Program-made: the position numbers and the translations under genes
Notes under the pieces: generated by a model
Database searches by the model: none
Seen by the model: the letters and a program-made list of their open reading frames with translations, nothing else
What the model was told of the DNA's origin: nothing
From: Dicaeum eximium
Taxonomy: Eukaryota > Chordata > Aves > Passeriformes > Dicaeidae
NCBI GenBank assembly: GCA_013396995.1
Contig: VWZP01008292.1
Location: 772,742 to 836,741 of the forward strand
Length of the DNA: 64,000 nt
Reading direction: 5' to 3'
Part shown: positions 10,090 through 22,935 of the stretch, piece after piece
How positions within the stretch are numbered: position 1 is the stretch's first letter
Layout of the letters: every line of letters starts with the position of its first letter

Positions 10090-13000
10090 GTAAGAGTCCT
10101 GTGAGATAAGAAACAATTTTTTTGGGTGGGATGACAGAACGGTACAGTCATCAATACAGAAAAATAAATTGGTGGATAGACTTTGTTGCAGTTCTGAATT
10201 GCAGCCTGAGTGTGTGGAAGGTGTTGAAATTTGAATTTTGTTTTGAGTTGTTAGTCCATACATGGAGGTTTGAATGTTTTGTACTTTGAAGGTGAAATGC
10301 ATTAAACTTATAAAATATAGTATCCTTTAACTGTACTGTCCTTAGCATAGTGTATTAGAGCAGTCAGTTCTACATAATTCCTCATGTTTCATGTTTGCAG
10401 GATGGAGACTCGTAGCAAAATTGATTGGTATGAAAATATTCCGAACTCTTTAATTCCAAAGTCAGTGTCAGTCCTATTAATAGACACTTAGACTTTTATA
10501 ATGGATTTTTCTGCCCATTATCAGAGTAGTATTTGTGACTTTATCAATACTGTCTAGTCAAGAGCAAGGTGAGTGTTTACCAGACACCTGTATTTCCCAA
10601 ATCTGTATTTTGCACAGCTCTGCCAGGTTTTATGCATTAAAAGTGAATAATTAAGTAATTTTAAAACTCAGAGAAAACCATTACACTGCACTTGTTTATT
10701 ACCAGCTGATTTGCCAAAAGCACTGCCTGGAGAGTGCAGTTTTACATAACGGCTGTTAAGATTCTTTAAAATGCTATTTCTGGTAGGGGGAAAAAAAAAG
10801 ACAGAGAAGAAAAGGGAAGAAAAACCTCCTATCCTGTTTGCTTGCCTAACTCACTGGAAGAAAACTTCTGGAATACTGTGTTTCATACTCACCTGCTTTA
10901 TAGTGATACAATCAATTTTATGGGCATAAATCTCTGCTATCACTCCTGGAGCAGTCCTGGCTGCTGTCTTTGGCATACAGCACTTGTGTAATCAGTTCTG
11001 TTTGTGCTGATGCGTGGTCATCAAGACCAAGGGACTGTTCCAAGAGAGAAGAGATCAAAATAAAAGCTCGATTTCCACCTCTACCAATCCCAGCTCTGGT
11101 TCACTGTGCACCTGGAGTGCGCCACTGGACTCCTGGCAAAAGGGAGGAGATACAGGGATAGTGAGTCTGCTCATTTGGAAGGAACAAACACATTGGATTG
11201 CTCATGAATGTGTTTTGGAAGCAGTGTTTGCTTCCAAAGTGTTTTGTCGTCCTCATGGACAACATGGCTACATGTGTCACTCCATAGTAACCAATGTGTT
11301 GACTCAGTGAACTTCAGTCACTTCGTCTGGCCACCGTGGTGGTACCTGGCACATGACCAGTCCTAATTAGGTGTTCAAAACAGATTTTCTATGAAAACCA
11401 CTAATGAAAGGGAAGAGCAAGCCAGCATGCATGAAGTGCATATTTACATTCTATACCCTGGGGATATAGTAATAAATGTTAGGTGAATTCTATGATTGGC
11501 TTCCAGGATGTGCACCTCTCCTGTTGAAAATGGTGCTTTTCTACTCCACATGTCTATTGCCATGGTATTTTTGGAGTGTGAGCTGTCAAAAGCTTTTTTC
11601 TTCTTCTTTTTCCTTCCCTTCTCTTTGCTCATTAGTTCTGAAGAGCAAGCAAAACTGTGAAAAAGCTGTGTTCTACTTTTTTGTAGCTGATTGCCTATTT
11701 TCTAGGTGCTCACACCTTTATGGCTGTACTGCAGGTAATTAGATTATTAATAAAGTTATCAAATGAGTGCCTTGTACTTCAGATTTTTTATTTTTAGCAG
11801 CAGGCATGGTTTTGTTAGTGGATACCTCAATTTTAGTGGATACCTCTGAGAGCCACAGAACAGTTGTGTGGTTCGTGGTCAATCTTATATAATATTCTGA
11901 CATATAGGCATGCATGTATGGTATGTCTGAGCCTAATACCTTTTCACTTCTGACATATCCCTCCTCAGAACAGTGGTTTAGCAATCATCTCATAGTTTTG
12001 TAAGGTCTACAGAGAAAAGGAAGGTGCCCAGAGGTGAGGAAGCTGCGAGGGTGCCTGTGTTCTGAGGGACAGTGTCTGCTGCGGAAGGCAGAGCTCTTTT
12101 GGCTCATGATGTGTGCTGTGCAGTAATATGTGGAGCTGCCCTCACATGTCCAGAGCAGTCATGAGTGTTTTCCATTCCTCTCTGTTATTCTGCCACTCTC
12201 TTTCACTTTGCAGCATTTTCAGCAGCTGTGCTGGTCTCCCTCCTAAGGTTATGTGTTAAATCTTTTCATGGATTGTCTGTTTTGCTTACGGATTTATAAA
12301 CATTCAGCGTACTGTGTTTGCACTCACTGTGCATCTCCTGTTGGAATCTCATGCAGCTCCTTGGTTATGGAATGATGCTCTGTTTGACTGCCAGCCTAGA
12401 GAAATCAGAAATGGAAAAGAATGAGTCCGGTAGAATGACTACTGTGCCCACCTTGAAAACTGAGAATAGTGCTATGCTCTGATAAGAAATTGAGATTCAA
12501 TAAAATATTTGCCCTAGCCACGCATTTGGTCACATCTCAGGTCTTGATTTATTCTAGAGTGAAGAACTTTCTTTAGAAAAAACCTTATTTTTCAAATGGA
12601 AGCACAATAGCTTGTCTTGGAAATTTATCACTACCAATCTACCATGTCTTGCACTCTACCACTAAGTACCTCACTCGTGGGTGTTACTGAGAGATATTGG
12701 AGTTGACATTTGAATTACACTAGTGGTTGTTTTGAGCTCTGTTTGGTTGGCTGATTTTGCTAACCTGTTTCTTTGTAGTCTTTCCATAAGCAGTGTATGT
12801 TTCAGCATCATGAGCAAGATTTTTTTCTGTGTTTCCTACTGAATGAGACTGTGGTGGGTCTTGTCTGCTGGACTCATCTTTATCCCTGGCAAGAGAAGGA
12901 ATGTAACCACATTTATACTAATGAGTTAAACTCACTCGTAATTTATTTGGTTGGTTGTTCTTGTAGAACAGAAAGGCTACTCTTTACCTGAAGTTTGTTA

Positions 13001-13452
13001 ATCATCTCTGTCAGCTTCTTTAGAGAAGTGCTTTTCACATATTTTTACTAAGAGTTAATCACTCTCTCCCCCCTACTTACTTTTTCTAAGCTTTTGCTTG
13101 AACTTTCCATTTGTAGTATCTTGAGGGCACTATTTATTCATATCGAGGGCACTATTTATTCATATCGCTTGGTTCTTGTGTTTTATTCAAATTTTGTGCT
13201 GAGAATGAGATTGGGATCATTGAAGATTTTTTGAAGTGTTAATCAAAAGCAAGTATGAATAAATGTTTACACATAAGGCCATAGCAAAAGTTATATGTAT
13301 TACATAACAGATATAGAGAATGAAATGTAACTTTAAAAATTCATTTGGTGGTATGCAGAAGCTAGCAATAGTCTTGGCACAATGTATTTTGCCAAGAATT
13401 CTTTTTCAGGGAACATTCATCCTGATGTGTATGTTTTTTTCTGTCCGATTAG
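10090..13452 (+). other. CCDC170: CCDC170 intron, 3.4 kb, the only phase-2 intron
   Basis: GTAAGA to GATTAG. It contains a one-mismatch oestrogen-response-like palindrome (11016-11028), a short direct repeat of TTAGTGGATACCTC near 11816-11848 and the 22-bp tandem at 13123-13166. No coding sequence is recognised. Confidence 0.85.
13123..13166. repeat. 22-bp perfect tandem duplication
   Basis: GAGGGCACTATTTATTCATA plus TC is present twice back to back (13123-13144 and 13145-13166), about 285 bp before a coding exon. Confidence 0.95.
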
Positions 13453-13597
13453 TAAATATTTGAATGAGCGCGAAGAAAACATGACTCGGACTTCTAAAAT
13501 CAGCAAAAACTATGAAGAGCTCCTTACAAATCTTTCTGGATTCTTTGACATAGACATCAGAGAAAAAGAGAAACCACAGGAACATTTAACATCAAAG
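13453..13597 (+). CDS. CCDC170: CCDC170 exon (partial residues 130-178)
   Basis: 145 nt. The acceptor is CTGTCCGATTAG. The first base T completes the split Asn codon, then 48 codons run to AAG and the donor GTGATT. It encodes KYLNEREENMTRTSKISKNY followed by a short segment around FFDIDIREKEKPQEHL that is less helical and probably breaks the coiled coil. This is a variable part of the family. The donor is weaker than average (GTGATT). Confidence 0.93.
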
Positions 13598-15343
13598 GTG
13601 ATTGTGTAGGCAAATGTTTCTCTACAGTGATTTAATAGAAAAATATTTAGTTGTCACAGAAGTAAAGCAAACGATAGAGATCTTTGTATTTAATTATGGT
13701 TTGCAAACAGTGCTATAATTTAAAGACAGTTGTTTTTGTTTTTTTTTTGTACTGGGCTAATTTTCAAAGGTGCTGAACACTAATAAGCCTCAGTGAACTC
13801 AGTCGGCTCTTTTTTGCATAAATAATTGATCAGCCTGTAGTTCCCACATACAGCCTGATTAGATACTTGGTTAAAAGCTTAAAACATTAACATGAGGGTC
13901 AACAGGCGATGTGTAAATTGTAGCACTAGATCTTAACTCTTATCTTGAGCTGACATACCATTAAATACAAACATTTGAAATGGCATGCCCTAAAACAACC
14001 CTTACTGTGTCCTGTAATAAAATGCTGTGAATAACTTTGTGGTGTTTCGGAGACTTCATAATAAAAATTTATTTTTTCTCTTCAGAATACTTCTGAAGCT
14101 CCAAAAACTAAACTTCCATTTAGGAAAAGAAAATTGTTTGTATATTCTTTTAACATCCATCAATGCTGCTGAAAGACATTTTATTCTAATTTTATGCATG
14201 TCACTCATTTTCTGTCTACTCTATTTTTTTTTTTTTTTGCTTTAGAGCACAATAGATATTTGAGGAAATTCTATTTAATTATGTTCATGTCATTGTAAGA
14301 TTACAGTCTTAATAAATCAAGATTATCTAAGTATGTGTCACAGTGAGTGTACACCCTCAATATTACATAATATTGCAAGCACATTGAAATTTTAATAGAT
14401 GCTCTAAAAAAAGTCACACAAGATGCATTCTTGCATGCGTTAATAATTAAGAAGTTAATAATTAGAGCCTTAAAAACCATATCTTCCTGTCTTTTAATAA
14501 TGTAGTAATAAATCCAGCTGGGAGATCTAATTTGTGCTGAAAGCTGTGGCTTAGGAAACCTTAGCACTTAATTTTTCTGGGGTTTTGGCACATCTATTTA
14601 GCTTCTTTTCCACAATATGGTTTTATTTCAGACAGAATTTATCTGTTTTAGTCTTAACAAACGTCTTGCCAGTAGGAATCGGGGTACATTTTTGTTCACT
14701 CTTTGAAGTGAATCTATTCCATGTTTATCTATTCCACTGATTGGAAATAGCATAGCATACCAAAGCAGCCCTGAAATCCTCCTGGAAAGAACTCCTTTTT
14801 CCAAGGTGTTGGCTACTCATAATGGCAGCACACCAGGTATTTGGCCCTGTCCTTGGATGTGCTTATGAAATATCTGTTACTAACTCAAACCTCTTGTGTT
14901 TAAAAAGTTTTGAGCGTGAATTGCAGTTTTCTTCTTCCAAATGAGAGGCACACATCTTCAAAATCCAGGCTGAAATGGTTTGCTTTTCCCACGGAGTAGC
15001 TGCATGGTCTGTTTCCTGACCGGCTTCACGGCAAGCGCGGATGCGCAGCAGCAGTGGCTCTGCACCTGTTTTGTACATCATAAAGTCTGTGTGGGAGTAA
15101 ATCTCAATCACATTATGCTAAGGTGGGGGTATATAGTGAGAATATGATTCCATGATTTTAACTGTCTTTCTACTCTTTTTCTAAAGGAACAGTAGAGTGC
15201 AATTACAAGTCTGACCTAGGGGTCACCAGAAACACCAATAGAGAGTCTTTATTGGCATGATTAGGAGCGGGTATAACTGGGATGAATATTTTCAATTGTT
15301 AAGAGCTTTTAAGAAGCTACTAATATTTGATTTATTTCTCAAG
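13598..15343 (+). other. CCDC170: CCDC170 intron, 1.7 kb
   Basis: GTGATT to TCAAG. AT-rich unique sequence with T runs near 13739 and 14226. Nothing else is recognised. Confidence 0.85.
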
Positions 15344-15529
15344 GTCTCTGAAATATGTAAAGAAAATGTGACACTAAAAGACCAGGTTGCTGCTCTTCAA
15401 GAAGCTGTGAATGTGCATGAGATGGAGTCTAAAGCTAACAGAGAAACCATCATGAGACTAGTTTCAGAAGTGGCTAAGGAGCAGAAAAAGGCAGCAGGAT
15501 ACTACCAAGACATGGAAAAGCTTAGTAAG
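15344..15529 (+). CDS. CCDC170: CCDC170 exon (partial residues 179-240)
   Basis: 186 nt, 62 codons, phase 0 at both ends. The acceptor is TTATTTCTCAAG and the donor GTACAT. It encodes VSEICKENVTLKDQVAALQE and the strongly conserved NVHEMESKANRETIMRLVSE, then KEQKKAAGYYQDMEKLSK. The helix is continuous with clear heptad leucines. An ATG upstream at 15257 extends the open frame into the intron but is not part of the exon. Confidence 0.95.
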
Positions 15530-18500
15530 GTACATAATTGCATGGCTTGTATGCTTGTTGGGTTTTCAAATGTTTTCTTGATATTTCAAATAAATTTTCA
15601 ATAGGAACTGCATAAGAAAAAATGCTTCTGAAAAAATTATGTTGATTAGGGTTTTTCCTAAAAAGGACATTTTTCTAAGGTTATTTTCAACTTTTTGAAA
15701 GTGAGATAAGAAGATTAAACAATAATATTTTGTAAAATAGATCTGAAGTCGATTTGATGTCTTTCAATGCTGTTTGCAAATTTTGGTTTTTGCTTTCTTC
15801 TTAGTGTTGTAGCCTTTGTGCTTGCACAAACATATAAATAAATGTAAATATATTGTTCATGCCTGAGGCACAAGTATGAAGTGGTGAAAAAATACTCATT
15901 AAATAACATTTGATACTGCAAGTTTTCTGAGAATTTTTCTACTCAGTTTCACAAAAATTCTAATGAGAAATTGAAAGGAATTGATAGGACACTATTCTTT
16001 CTCTTGAAGGCATTGGGAGGTTAAGTGTTTTGGCTTCCATACAGCCTAGATTATCTTTTCACTGTGTTATAAATTTTTATTTCATAACCATTGGCTCATA
16101 CCCCAAAAGTTGTAGGCAGTAGGACAGCTCTTGCAGGAAAGCCAGAAGTTTCCCTGTTGGGGAGCCTTAGAGGAAATCTGTGCAGCAGGAAGGATGGTCA
16201 GATGAGAAAGGTAAGTTAAGTTGCAAGTCAAGTATTCACCAGATTCACCTAGCTATGATTTGTGAAGGAAAAGGATGTGATTTAAGGATTGAATTGCTCC
16301 AGGAGAACTCCCCATTAAGAGTTCGTGTATTTCAAAGGATGGATGAACAAAATGCATTTCTGTAGCAATTTTCTTTATTGCTTTGCACTTTGAGCAATGT
16401 CTGTGGAAAGGAAGCAGTTTAGTGAAGCCAGAATTAAGATTTCCTGCTGGTGAAACAGTGTGTTTAAAGCTGATGGCCAGAACATGAGAAAATAAGAGAA
16501 GAAATGTAGACTCCCAAATAAGTAGCTGAGTTGTGTATGATTGAGTTTGTAGGAATTTTTAGCATAAAGGCAACCTTGTGCAAGTGAGTTTTCCAAAATA
16601 ATATGGCATTTCCCCACCCCTGGCATTCCTCTTTTCCTGAAGAAGAGACACCCACCATACACTTTAAAGGATATAGTGTTCTGATTTGGTTGTAAGCAAA
16701 ATACTTAGGAGATGAGAAATAGCTGGCAGTGTGCTCTGGAGAAGGAGGAATTTGTGGGGAAGATAAATGTAAGTACCACAAGGGTAATAAATTTTACTTA
16801 CTGCTGAAAATAGTTCTTACCAAGCTGTGTACAATTTTCTAAGACTCAATGGAACGGAGAGAGAACCTGCACCAAAAACTTAAACAGGTCCTTTTTGAGA
16901 ACATTTTGTTTTCATGCTTCACTTCAGACACAGGTGTGTGAGGAAGAACAGAGTGTAGTTTTCTCAGTAAGCCAGAAATCAGGAGATGTTTTAAACCAAG
17001 ATCAGGGCTCCATTTGTGGCTTGTTTTTCAAGTTTGCTCTGACTGCCAAAACATTTACCAAGTTGAGCTGTTTTCTGAAAAATATTTTCCTATCGTTATT
17101 TTGCATGTGCCAAATACATAATTTAGTTAACCAATTTTTCAGAAATGTCATTCTAAATTATTAGCATTGCCTTTCAAAAGCACTGCCCTTGAAAAGCCCC
17201 ATCTGCTTAGAGGCTGCAGATTCCTCCAGTGCAATTTCAGTTTAGTGACTTAAATTTGCAGACACGGAGTAAATCTGTGGAGAAGGTTTTGTGTTCACAA
17301 AAGCGTATGAAGAAGTTCAGTGTTGGGAAAGAAAGTAAAAACCAAAAAATGTTTTAAGTCCTCACATGTGAAGTGTGGGATCCCCTGTTCCCTTGATGGG
17401 TTACAGGAGGGGCACTGCTCTGAGTCAGTCTGACTTCACCATGTCCTTTGTGCTGCACAGTCTGAGCACATGAACAGAGTTGCATGTGTTGGGACATGTT
17501 CCCCTGTCAAGGAGAGAAGCAGAAATCCATACTGTTCCTGTGCCAGAAGACTCACACCTCGCTGTGTGTTCTCTGGACTTAATTAATGGAATTGCCTGTA
17601 GCTGAGTTTACCCAGCAAAGGCTGAGTACAAGTGACTCTTGCCTGTGTGTGCCAACAGCTCTCAGGGCCAACATTTTGGCCACCTTCAGTATTGCAGATG
17701 GAGATGGCAGCCCATTCCCCCCAGTTTTCTCTTAAAATTCTTCATAAGTGTATAGAGGCCACCGCACTGTTCTGTCATCTCCACCACATTGATTTGGCCA
17801 CCACATTGTTCCCTGCCACCCTTCTGAACACTTGCCTGTTTTAATTGCAGGTAGTTCTCCACTCGTATTCCTGAGGACTTCTATGAATTCCTTCCCTTGA
17901 TCAGGTGCTTTTTTTTCAGTCCCTTACTGAATAAAATCAAAGCCCATTAATTATGTTTTAAGGTTAATATATTTGAAATATTCTTTAGCATGTTTGATAC
18001 TTGAGTATTTGTTGCAGTTAGCTGGGCTTCATTTGAGGAACATTAACAAGTAAACAATCATTTTATCTGTTCCCCTCAGTCTCACTGCATGACAATATCA
18101 AGCAGCAAATAAAAACCAATAATTCTTGAAACTAATAAAAGTAAAAAAAGCAATTTGAGAAGCTGGTTTTTTTTTCTAATCTATTATTTTTATTTATTTC
18201 TGAATTTGTCATGTTTCTGATAGAATATTGCAAGATTTTGCTTCTGGAAATCTGTACATATTGTGCATACCTTTTTTATGGCTGCATTGGATATGAAATT
18301 TGCATTTGATGAAAAACAACTTTTAAATCCTGCCCAGATTTCTAGACTGAGAATCAGAATACCTGAACTTTCTTTCTGTATTTCCAGAGAGTGATTACTG
18401 ATTATGATAATCATAATTACAGAATGATAACATTTGTTGAGAGTGCCTGTAGGGCCTCTAACCAAGTTTCTTTTTAGCATTTAATAAATTGCTCTATGGT

Positions 18501-19382
18501 ATTTATCTAAGATATAGAAGAGGATGAATATATTCTTCCAGATTAATTTAAATACAGCATTGCCACAGATGAACCACAAGAGCTAGTAAACTGTCTTGTT
18601 CTGTTTCACATCTTTGCTAATGGTTCAACCTGGAAATATTTGTGATTTCCCTCTGAACTGTTGCTTTAAACATCTGTTTTGCAAAGACAAACGTGCACCG
18701 TGCAAAATCTATAAAGAACATACTTGAAGGGTAAGCAAGTAATTTTAATTAATACAAATTTATCAGCATGTACTACTGATGCAAAATAAACCAAGAAAAT
18801 TCTCTTTGGTATTCAATATTGGCTTATATTGTTATGTTACTGAACAAAATAGATCTAAGTAGTTTCTAATCAATATAAACATATTAAAATAAATCAATTG
18901 TATGAAAAGAGTTAATGAAATATGAAAACATTAGTTAAGGAATTTGATTGAACTTGAGAAACATGGCTACATTTTGAATATACCCAAATACTTAGATTGT
19001 AGGAGAGACAGCCAAATGATTTTAGGTTTTTCTTGTCCCAACAGATAAATACAGGCATGAGTTTCTCAGAACCTGGATTTCTTTTTTTGTTGTTTTTGTT
19101 TATGAGATGTCATTAAGAAAATACATATTAGAGACAGGTTTCAGCAGGCATCACAGATATTTCCAGACTGAATCATTTGAGAAGACAGGAGATAAGAGCA
19201 AACTAGTTTACCATCCTTATGGTATAACAGTAGTAACTGGTGTAAGAATTCTTACCTGGAAAATACCTGCATTCTTTTTAATACCTTACTATTACTGTTA
19301 ATGTAATGTGGGCTCTTTTTTGTATGTGTATATGTAGTTGACTTTAGTCTATTGAGAGCGTGCTGCTGATTGGGGTGTTGGT

Positions 19383-20065
19383 ATTCATAGAATAATGGAA
19401 TTATTTAGGTTGGAAAAAACCCGTAAGTTCACGGAGTCCAACTGTCAACCCAGCACTGCCAAAGCCACCACTAAACCATGTCCCCAGGTATCCTGTCTAC
19501 AAGTCTTTCAGACACCTCCAGGGGTGGTGACTCCACCACTTCCCTGGACAGCCTGTTCCAGTGCTTCATATCCCTTTTGATGAAGAATTTTTTTCCTAAT
19601 ATCCAATCTAAACCTACCCTGCCACAACTCAAGGCCATTTCCTATGTTTCTTAACTGGGAGAAGAGGCCAACCCCCACATGGCTCCAACCTCCTTTCAGG
19701 CAGCTGTAGAGAGTGATGAGATCTCCCTTGAGCCTCCTCCGGATTAAACACCCCCAGCTCCCTCAGCTGCTCCTCAAGTCTGACTTGTGCTCCAGACCCT
19801 TCACCAGCTCTGTTGCCCTTCTCTGGACACTCTGCAGCCCCTCAATGTCCTTCCTGAGCTGAGGGGCCCAGAACTGGACACAGCACTCGAGGTGTGGCCT
19901 CACCAGTGCTGAGTACAGGGGACAATCCCTGCCCTGCTCCTGCTGCTCCGAGCCAGGATGCCATTGGCCTTCTTGGCCACCTGGACACATCTGGCTCATG
20001 TTCAGCCGCTGTCAATCAGCACCCCCAGGTCCTTTTATGCCAGGCAGTTTCCCAGCCACTGTTTG
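19383..20065 (-). mobile_element. CR1 LINE fragment, 5'-truncated
   Basis: Reads as the reverse complement of a bird CR1 3' end: it begins TCATAGAATAATGGAATTAT, then TTAGGTTGGAAAA and CCAACTGTCAACCCAGCAC. On the minus strand a short frame contains the CR1 reverse transcriptase tail motifs YSALVRPHLECCVQFWAPQL and LQSVQRRATELVKGLEHKS. It is about 0.7 kb of an element that is some 4.5 kb when full, with no complete frame. Inactive. Confidence 0.95.
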
Positions 20066-20839
20066 GTGGCTTGCACTTCCTTATTTTAGACCTTGATCTT
20101 TTTATTAAACTATGTTTGTTTTCAAATGTTCACAATTTAACAAGATGGTGATTAGGTAACCTCCCTGGTACTGGCAAACCATTTTAGCACTGCCTTTCTG
20201 AAAGGAAAAATACACACTGCTGAAAACTGTAATTGAAATAAATGACTCTTTATTCTTTGCTGTAATTACCATAATGTAGTTCTGAGCACAGGTGGGAATT
20301 TTCTATTAATAGGACTTGTCTAGAATAAAAAAGAGAAATTGGCAAGGAATCAGGCCAACATTTGTTTCTAAAACAATTCTAAAATTACCTCAGAGAGGTG
20401 TAATAACAAATAACTTCCTAAATGACAGGGGTTGTTTTTATTTATGTTTTTGCATGTTTGCCTTTTTGCAGTTATTAAAAATTTTAGTATTTTTAGTATC
20501 ATATTTTTATATTTTATTTTCTAGAAGTGCCCTGCAAACTCCTTTTTTTTTTTTTTGGCCACCCTCCCTGCTGATCTACAGAAATGCTCCCAGATTTAAC
20601 TGCTTGATTGGCAGGTATTCCATTAATACAGATAACATACTGCTCTCCACAGCAAGCACACACAGACCCTGAGAGACCCTTGAGTAATCACCATATTCAT
20701 AACTGCTCCAGCAACAGTTCTTTAACTCCAGTGTGCACAATCTTAACTCATATCAGTCCACTTACTGAGCCTCTACTTACCACTGAGACTTCCAGAAGAA
20801 TCCAATCCCTCTCTGTAAATATTCCATCCTCTGTAGTAA

Positions 20840-20903
20840 TTTTGTGTCATGGGTAAAATATTATTCTTTCCTTTTGTGTCATGTGTAAAATAATATTCTT
20901 TCC
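20840..20903. repeat. 32-bp tandem duplication
   Basis: TTTTGTGTCATGGGTAAAAT and following bases occur twice (20840-20871, 20872-20903) with a few differences. The core resembles TTTTGTGTCATATGTAAAAT inside the CR1 fragment at about 23212-23231, so it may derive from a decayed CR1. Confidence 0.85.
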
Positions 20904-21374
20904 CATTTGTTCTTACCAATCATAAAATGCCCTGAGAAATGAAGATCTTTGCTGTATTTTTAGTTGGTCTTGCTCCAAATATTTTTCTCGTATATATGTG
21001 TGTAATCACTCTTAATATTGGTATTGTGGGGAAAGGAGAGACACACAATACTTTATTTCTTTATGTTTAGATGGTTATTTTTCTTTATTTTTTCTGTCAT
21101 AATTTGTTTTGGTGTCATGGGTCAGGATGCACAATGCTTTCTGTCTGCTCTGACCTGTTAGGTCAATATTTATACACAACTGCTATAGATACAAGTGTAT
21201 TGGCTATATTGTATTCCTTCCCAACCAAGCCTTGATTTGTCTGGTCCCTCACTTCTCATTTCTGTGAATAAATAATCTCAGGAATTTTTGTCACATTCAG
21301 ATAAACTTATCTCAGAGGTCACCTCTTATCACTATATTCAGGGAGATAATGTCTATTGTTTTGGTCAGCTCTGA

Positions 21375-21445
21375 CTTGTCAGGCAGTTGGAGTTGATCAT
21401 CACTGCAGGTCCCTTCCAGCTGAAATATTCTATTCTATCCTATCC
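21375..21445 (+). mobile_element. Short CR1 3' terminus
   Basis: TTGGAGTTGATCATCACTGC, then AGGTCCCTTCCAGCTGAAAT and ATTCTATTCTATCCTATCC match the terminal CR1 segment and its ATTCTATG-like tail. Only about 70 bp remain. Confidence 0.75.
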
Positions 21446-21834
21446 TTTCCCCTCTCAGTTGTAGTACTTTGGCTTTGTTTGTGATACATCTTTTTCACTG
21501 CTTGTTTTCCAGGTCATATTATATGGCTGGAAAAGTAAGATTCCAATAGTTTTACAAGAAAAAAATTGGTTTCATTCACCTGAAAATTTTATTTATGTAT
21601 TCCTTTTTGCAAACCAATATAAGAGGATAGTCTTTAGTGTGATTACAGCAGACTTCAGGTTTTCATCAATTTCAGTCTCCCCTATGAGACCCTGATGTTG
21701 AGCAAATATGAGGAATACGTGTCCTAGTTTCTTTGTCTGCAGTACCTGCACCTGAATTATTCCTGAATTTGTGTGGGGTGGAGAGGGTTTATAACGAATT
21801 TTTAAAATCTTGTTTAATTTTTCATGCACTTTAG

Positions 21835-22152
21835 GGTCTTGACAGTGCTATAATAAAGAGACAGAGTTTAGAGATGGAGATCAGAAACCTCCAAGAGAAA
21901 CTGACTGTTAACCAGAAAGCTTTGGACTCCTCAAAGCAGGAACTGCACAATCTGAAGAAATCTTCCAGTGAGTTAGATGCAAGCTTGAAGAGTAGCAGAG
22001 AAGAGGCCAGGACTGCTCAGAGCTCTTTAGAGGCTTTTAAAGAAGAAGTTTCTACCCTGCTCAGCTGTGAATCTGCAATAGTTAAACCTTCTGAGAAGGC
22101 CATTTTGGAGAGGATCCAAGAAATAAATTGCAAAGAGAAGAATAAAGAAATA
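21835..22152 (+). CDS. CCDC170: CCDC170 exon (partial residues 241-346)
   Basis: 318 nt, 106 codons, the largest coding exon, phase 0 at both ends. The acceptor is TTTCATGCACTTTAG and the donor GTAAGT. It encodes GLDSAIIKRQSLEMEIRNLQ, then LKKSSSELDASLKSSREEA and a segment around STLLSCESAIVKPSEKAILE that interrupts the coiled coil before ERIQEINCKEKNKEI. It lies between two CR1 fragments in the same orientation, one in each flanking intron. Confidence 0.95.
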
Positions 22153-22935
22153 GTAAGTCAGCAACTACTGCGCTTGCCCAATCTGTGTATTTATTCTCTT
22201 TGGGTTCTGTTTCATTTTATTTATGTGGTAGAGTGTTGGTTCTTTCTGCTTAGCTTTTGGAATTACAGAAACCTTTAATTTTGTTGTCTATTGATTTAAG
22301 GTAATAGAGGAAAAGCAGCTACGTTTTACTAAGCAGAAAGAGTTTAGAAATTAAATTAATAATAGATGATGTTACAAAGAAAAGACTTGGAATGGTCTTT
22401 CAGTTACAACATTGAAATTTGGTTTCTGTGCCAACAGACATCAAAGGTGGCTGTTTGGCTGCTATGATTTAGTAAAACCTGTGAACAAGTATGGATTTGC
22501 TGCTAAACAGTGACTTCAAGAACTGACTTCTTTCTCAAAGCAGATATAATTGATGAGTTGCCACAGGCAATTTCTCTCCCTCCAATCCTCAAAACCTGCA
22601 CCTAAAAATCAAGATGTGTTTTTACACTTATAGCTGAACATTATTCAGCATCCAGAGAAGGTAAAAGGAAGGCTCTGGCTTGAGGCATTTGGGCTGGTAG
22701 TTTGCAAAGGTGTGTTTGAATGTATAGACAGAGAAGGGACAGCTCAGGAGGAAGGTGAATCAGAATGCCACTGAAAACCAGCTTTGATATTCTTGCCAGA
22801 TTTTGAAATTCTAGCCTCTCCTGATGATGTGATAGTTTTTAATGACAGCAAAGGTTTTGTGTTACGTCCAAGGCTGGAAATAGTCCTTGAAAATATCCTG
22901 TGCATTTTGGTGAAGTACTTAAAAAAACCAAAACC

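Larger units (their letters stand above)
15530..21834 (+). other. CCDC170: CCDC170 intron, 6.3 kb, the largest seen
   Basis: GTACAT to TTTAG. It holds the CR1 fragment at 19383-20065, a T run near 20547, a 32-bp tandem at 20840-20903, an everted nuclear receptor half-site pair at 21151-21165 and a short CR1 3' end at 21375-21445. The rest is unique AT-rich sequence. Confidence 0.85.

Noticed and set aside
15257..15343. In-frame extension upstream of the exon at 15344
   Set aside because: Intronic sequence before a clear acceptor; the preceding exon joins in phase at 15344.
19763..19999. Minus-strand 78-codon frame as a gene
   Set aside because: It is the decayed reverse transcriptase tail of a truncated CR1 element, not a host gene.
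21022..21300. Possible solo LTR (starts TGTGGGGAAAGGAG, contains GGTGTCATGGGTCAGG and a late AATAAA)
   Set aside because: No convincing terminal inverted ends or target-site duplication could be found, and I could not match it to a known avian LTR.
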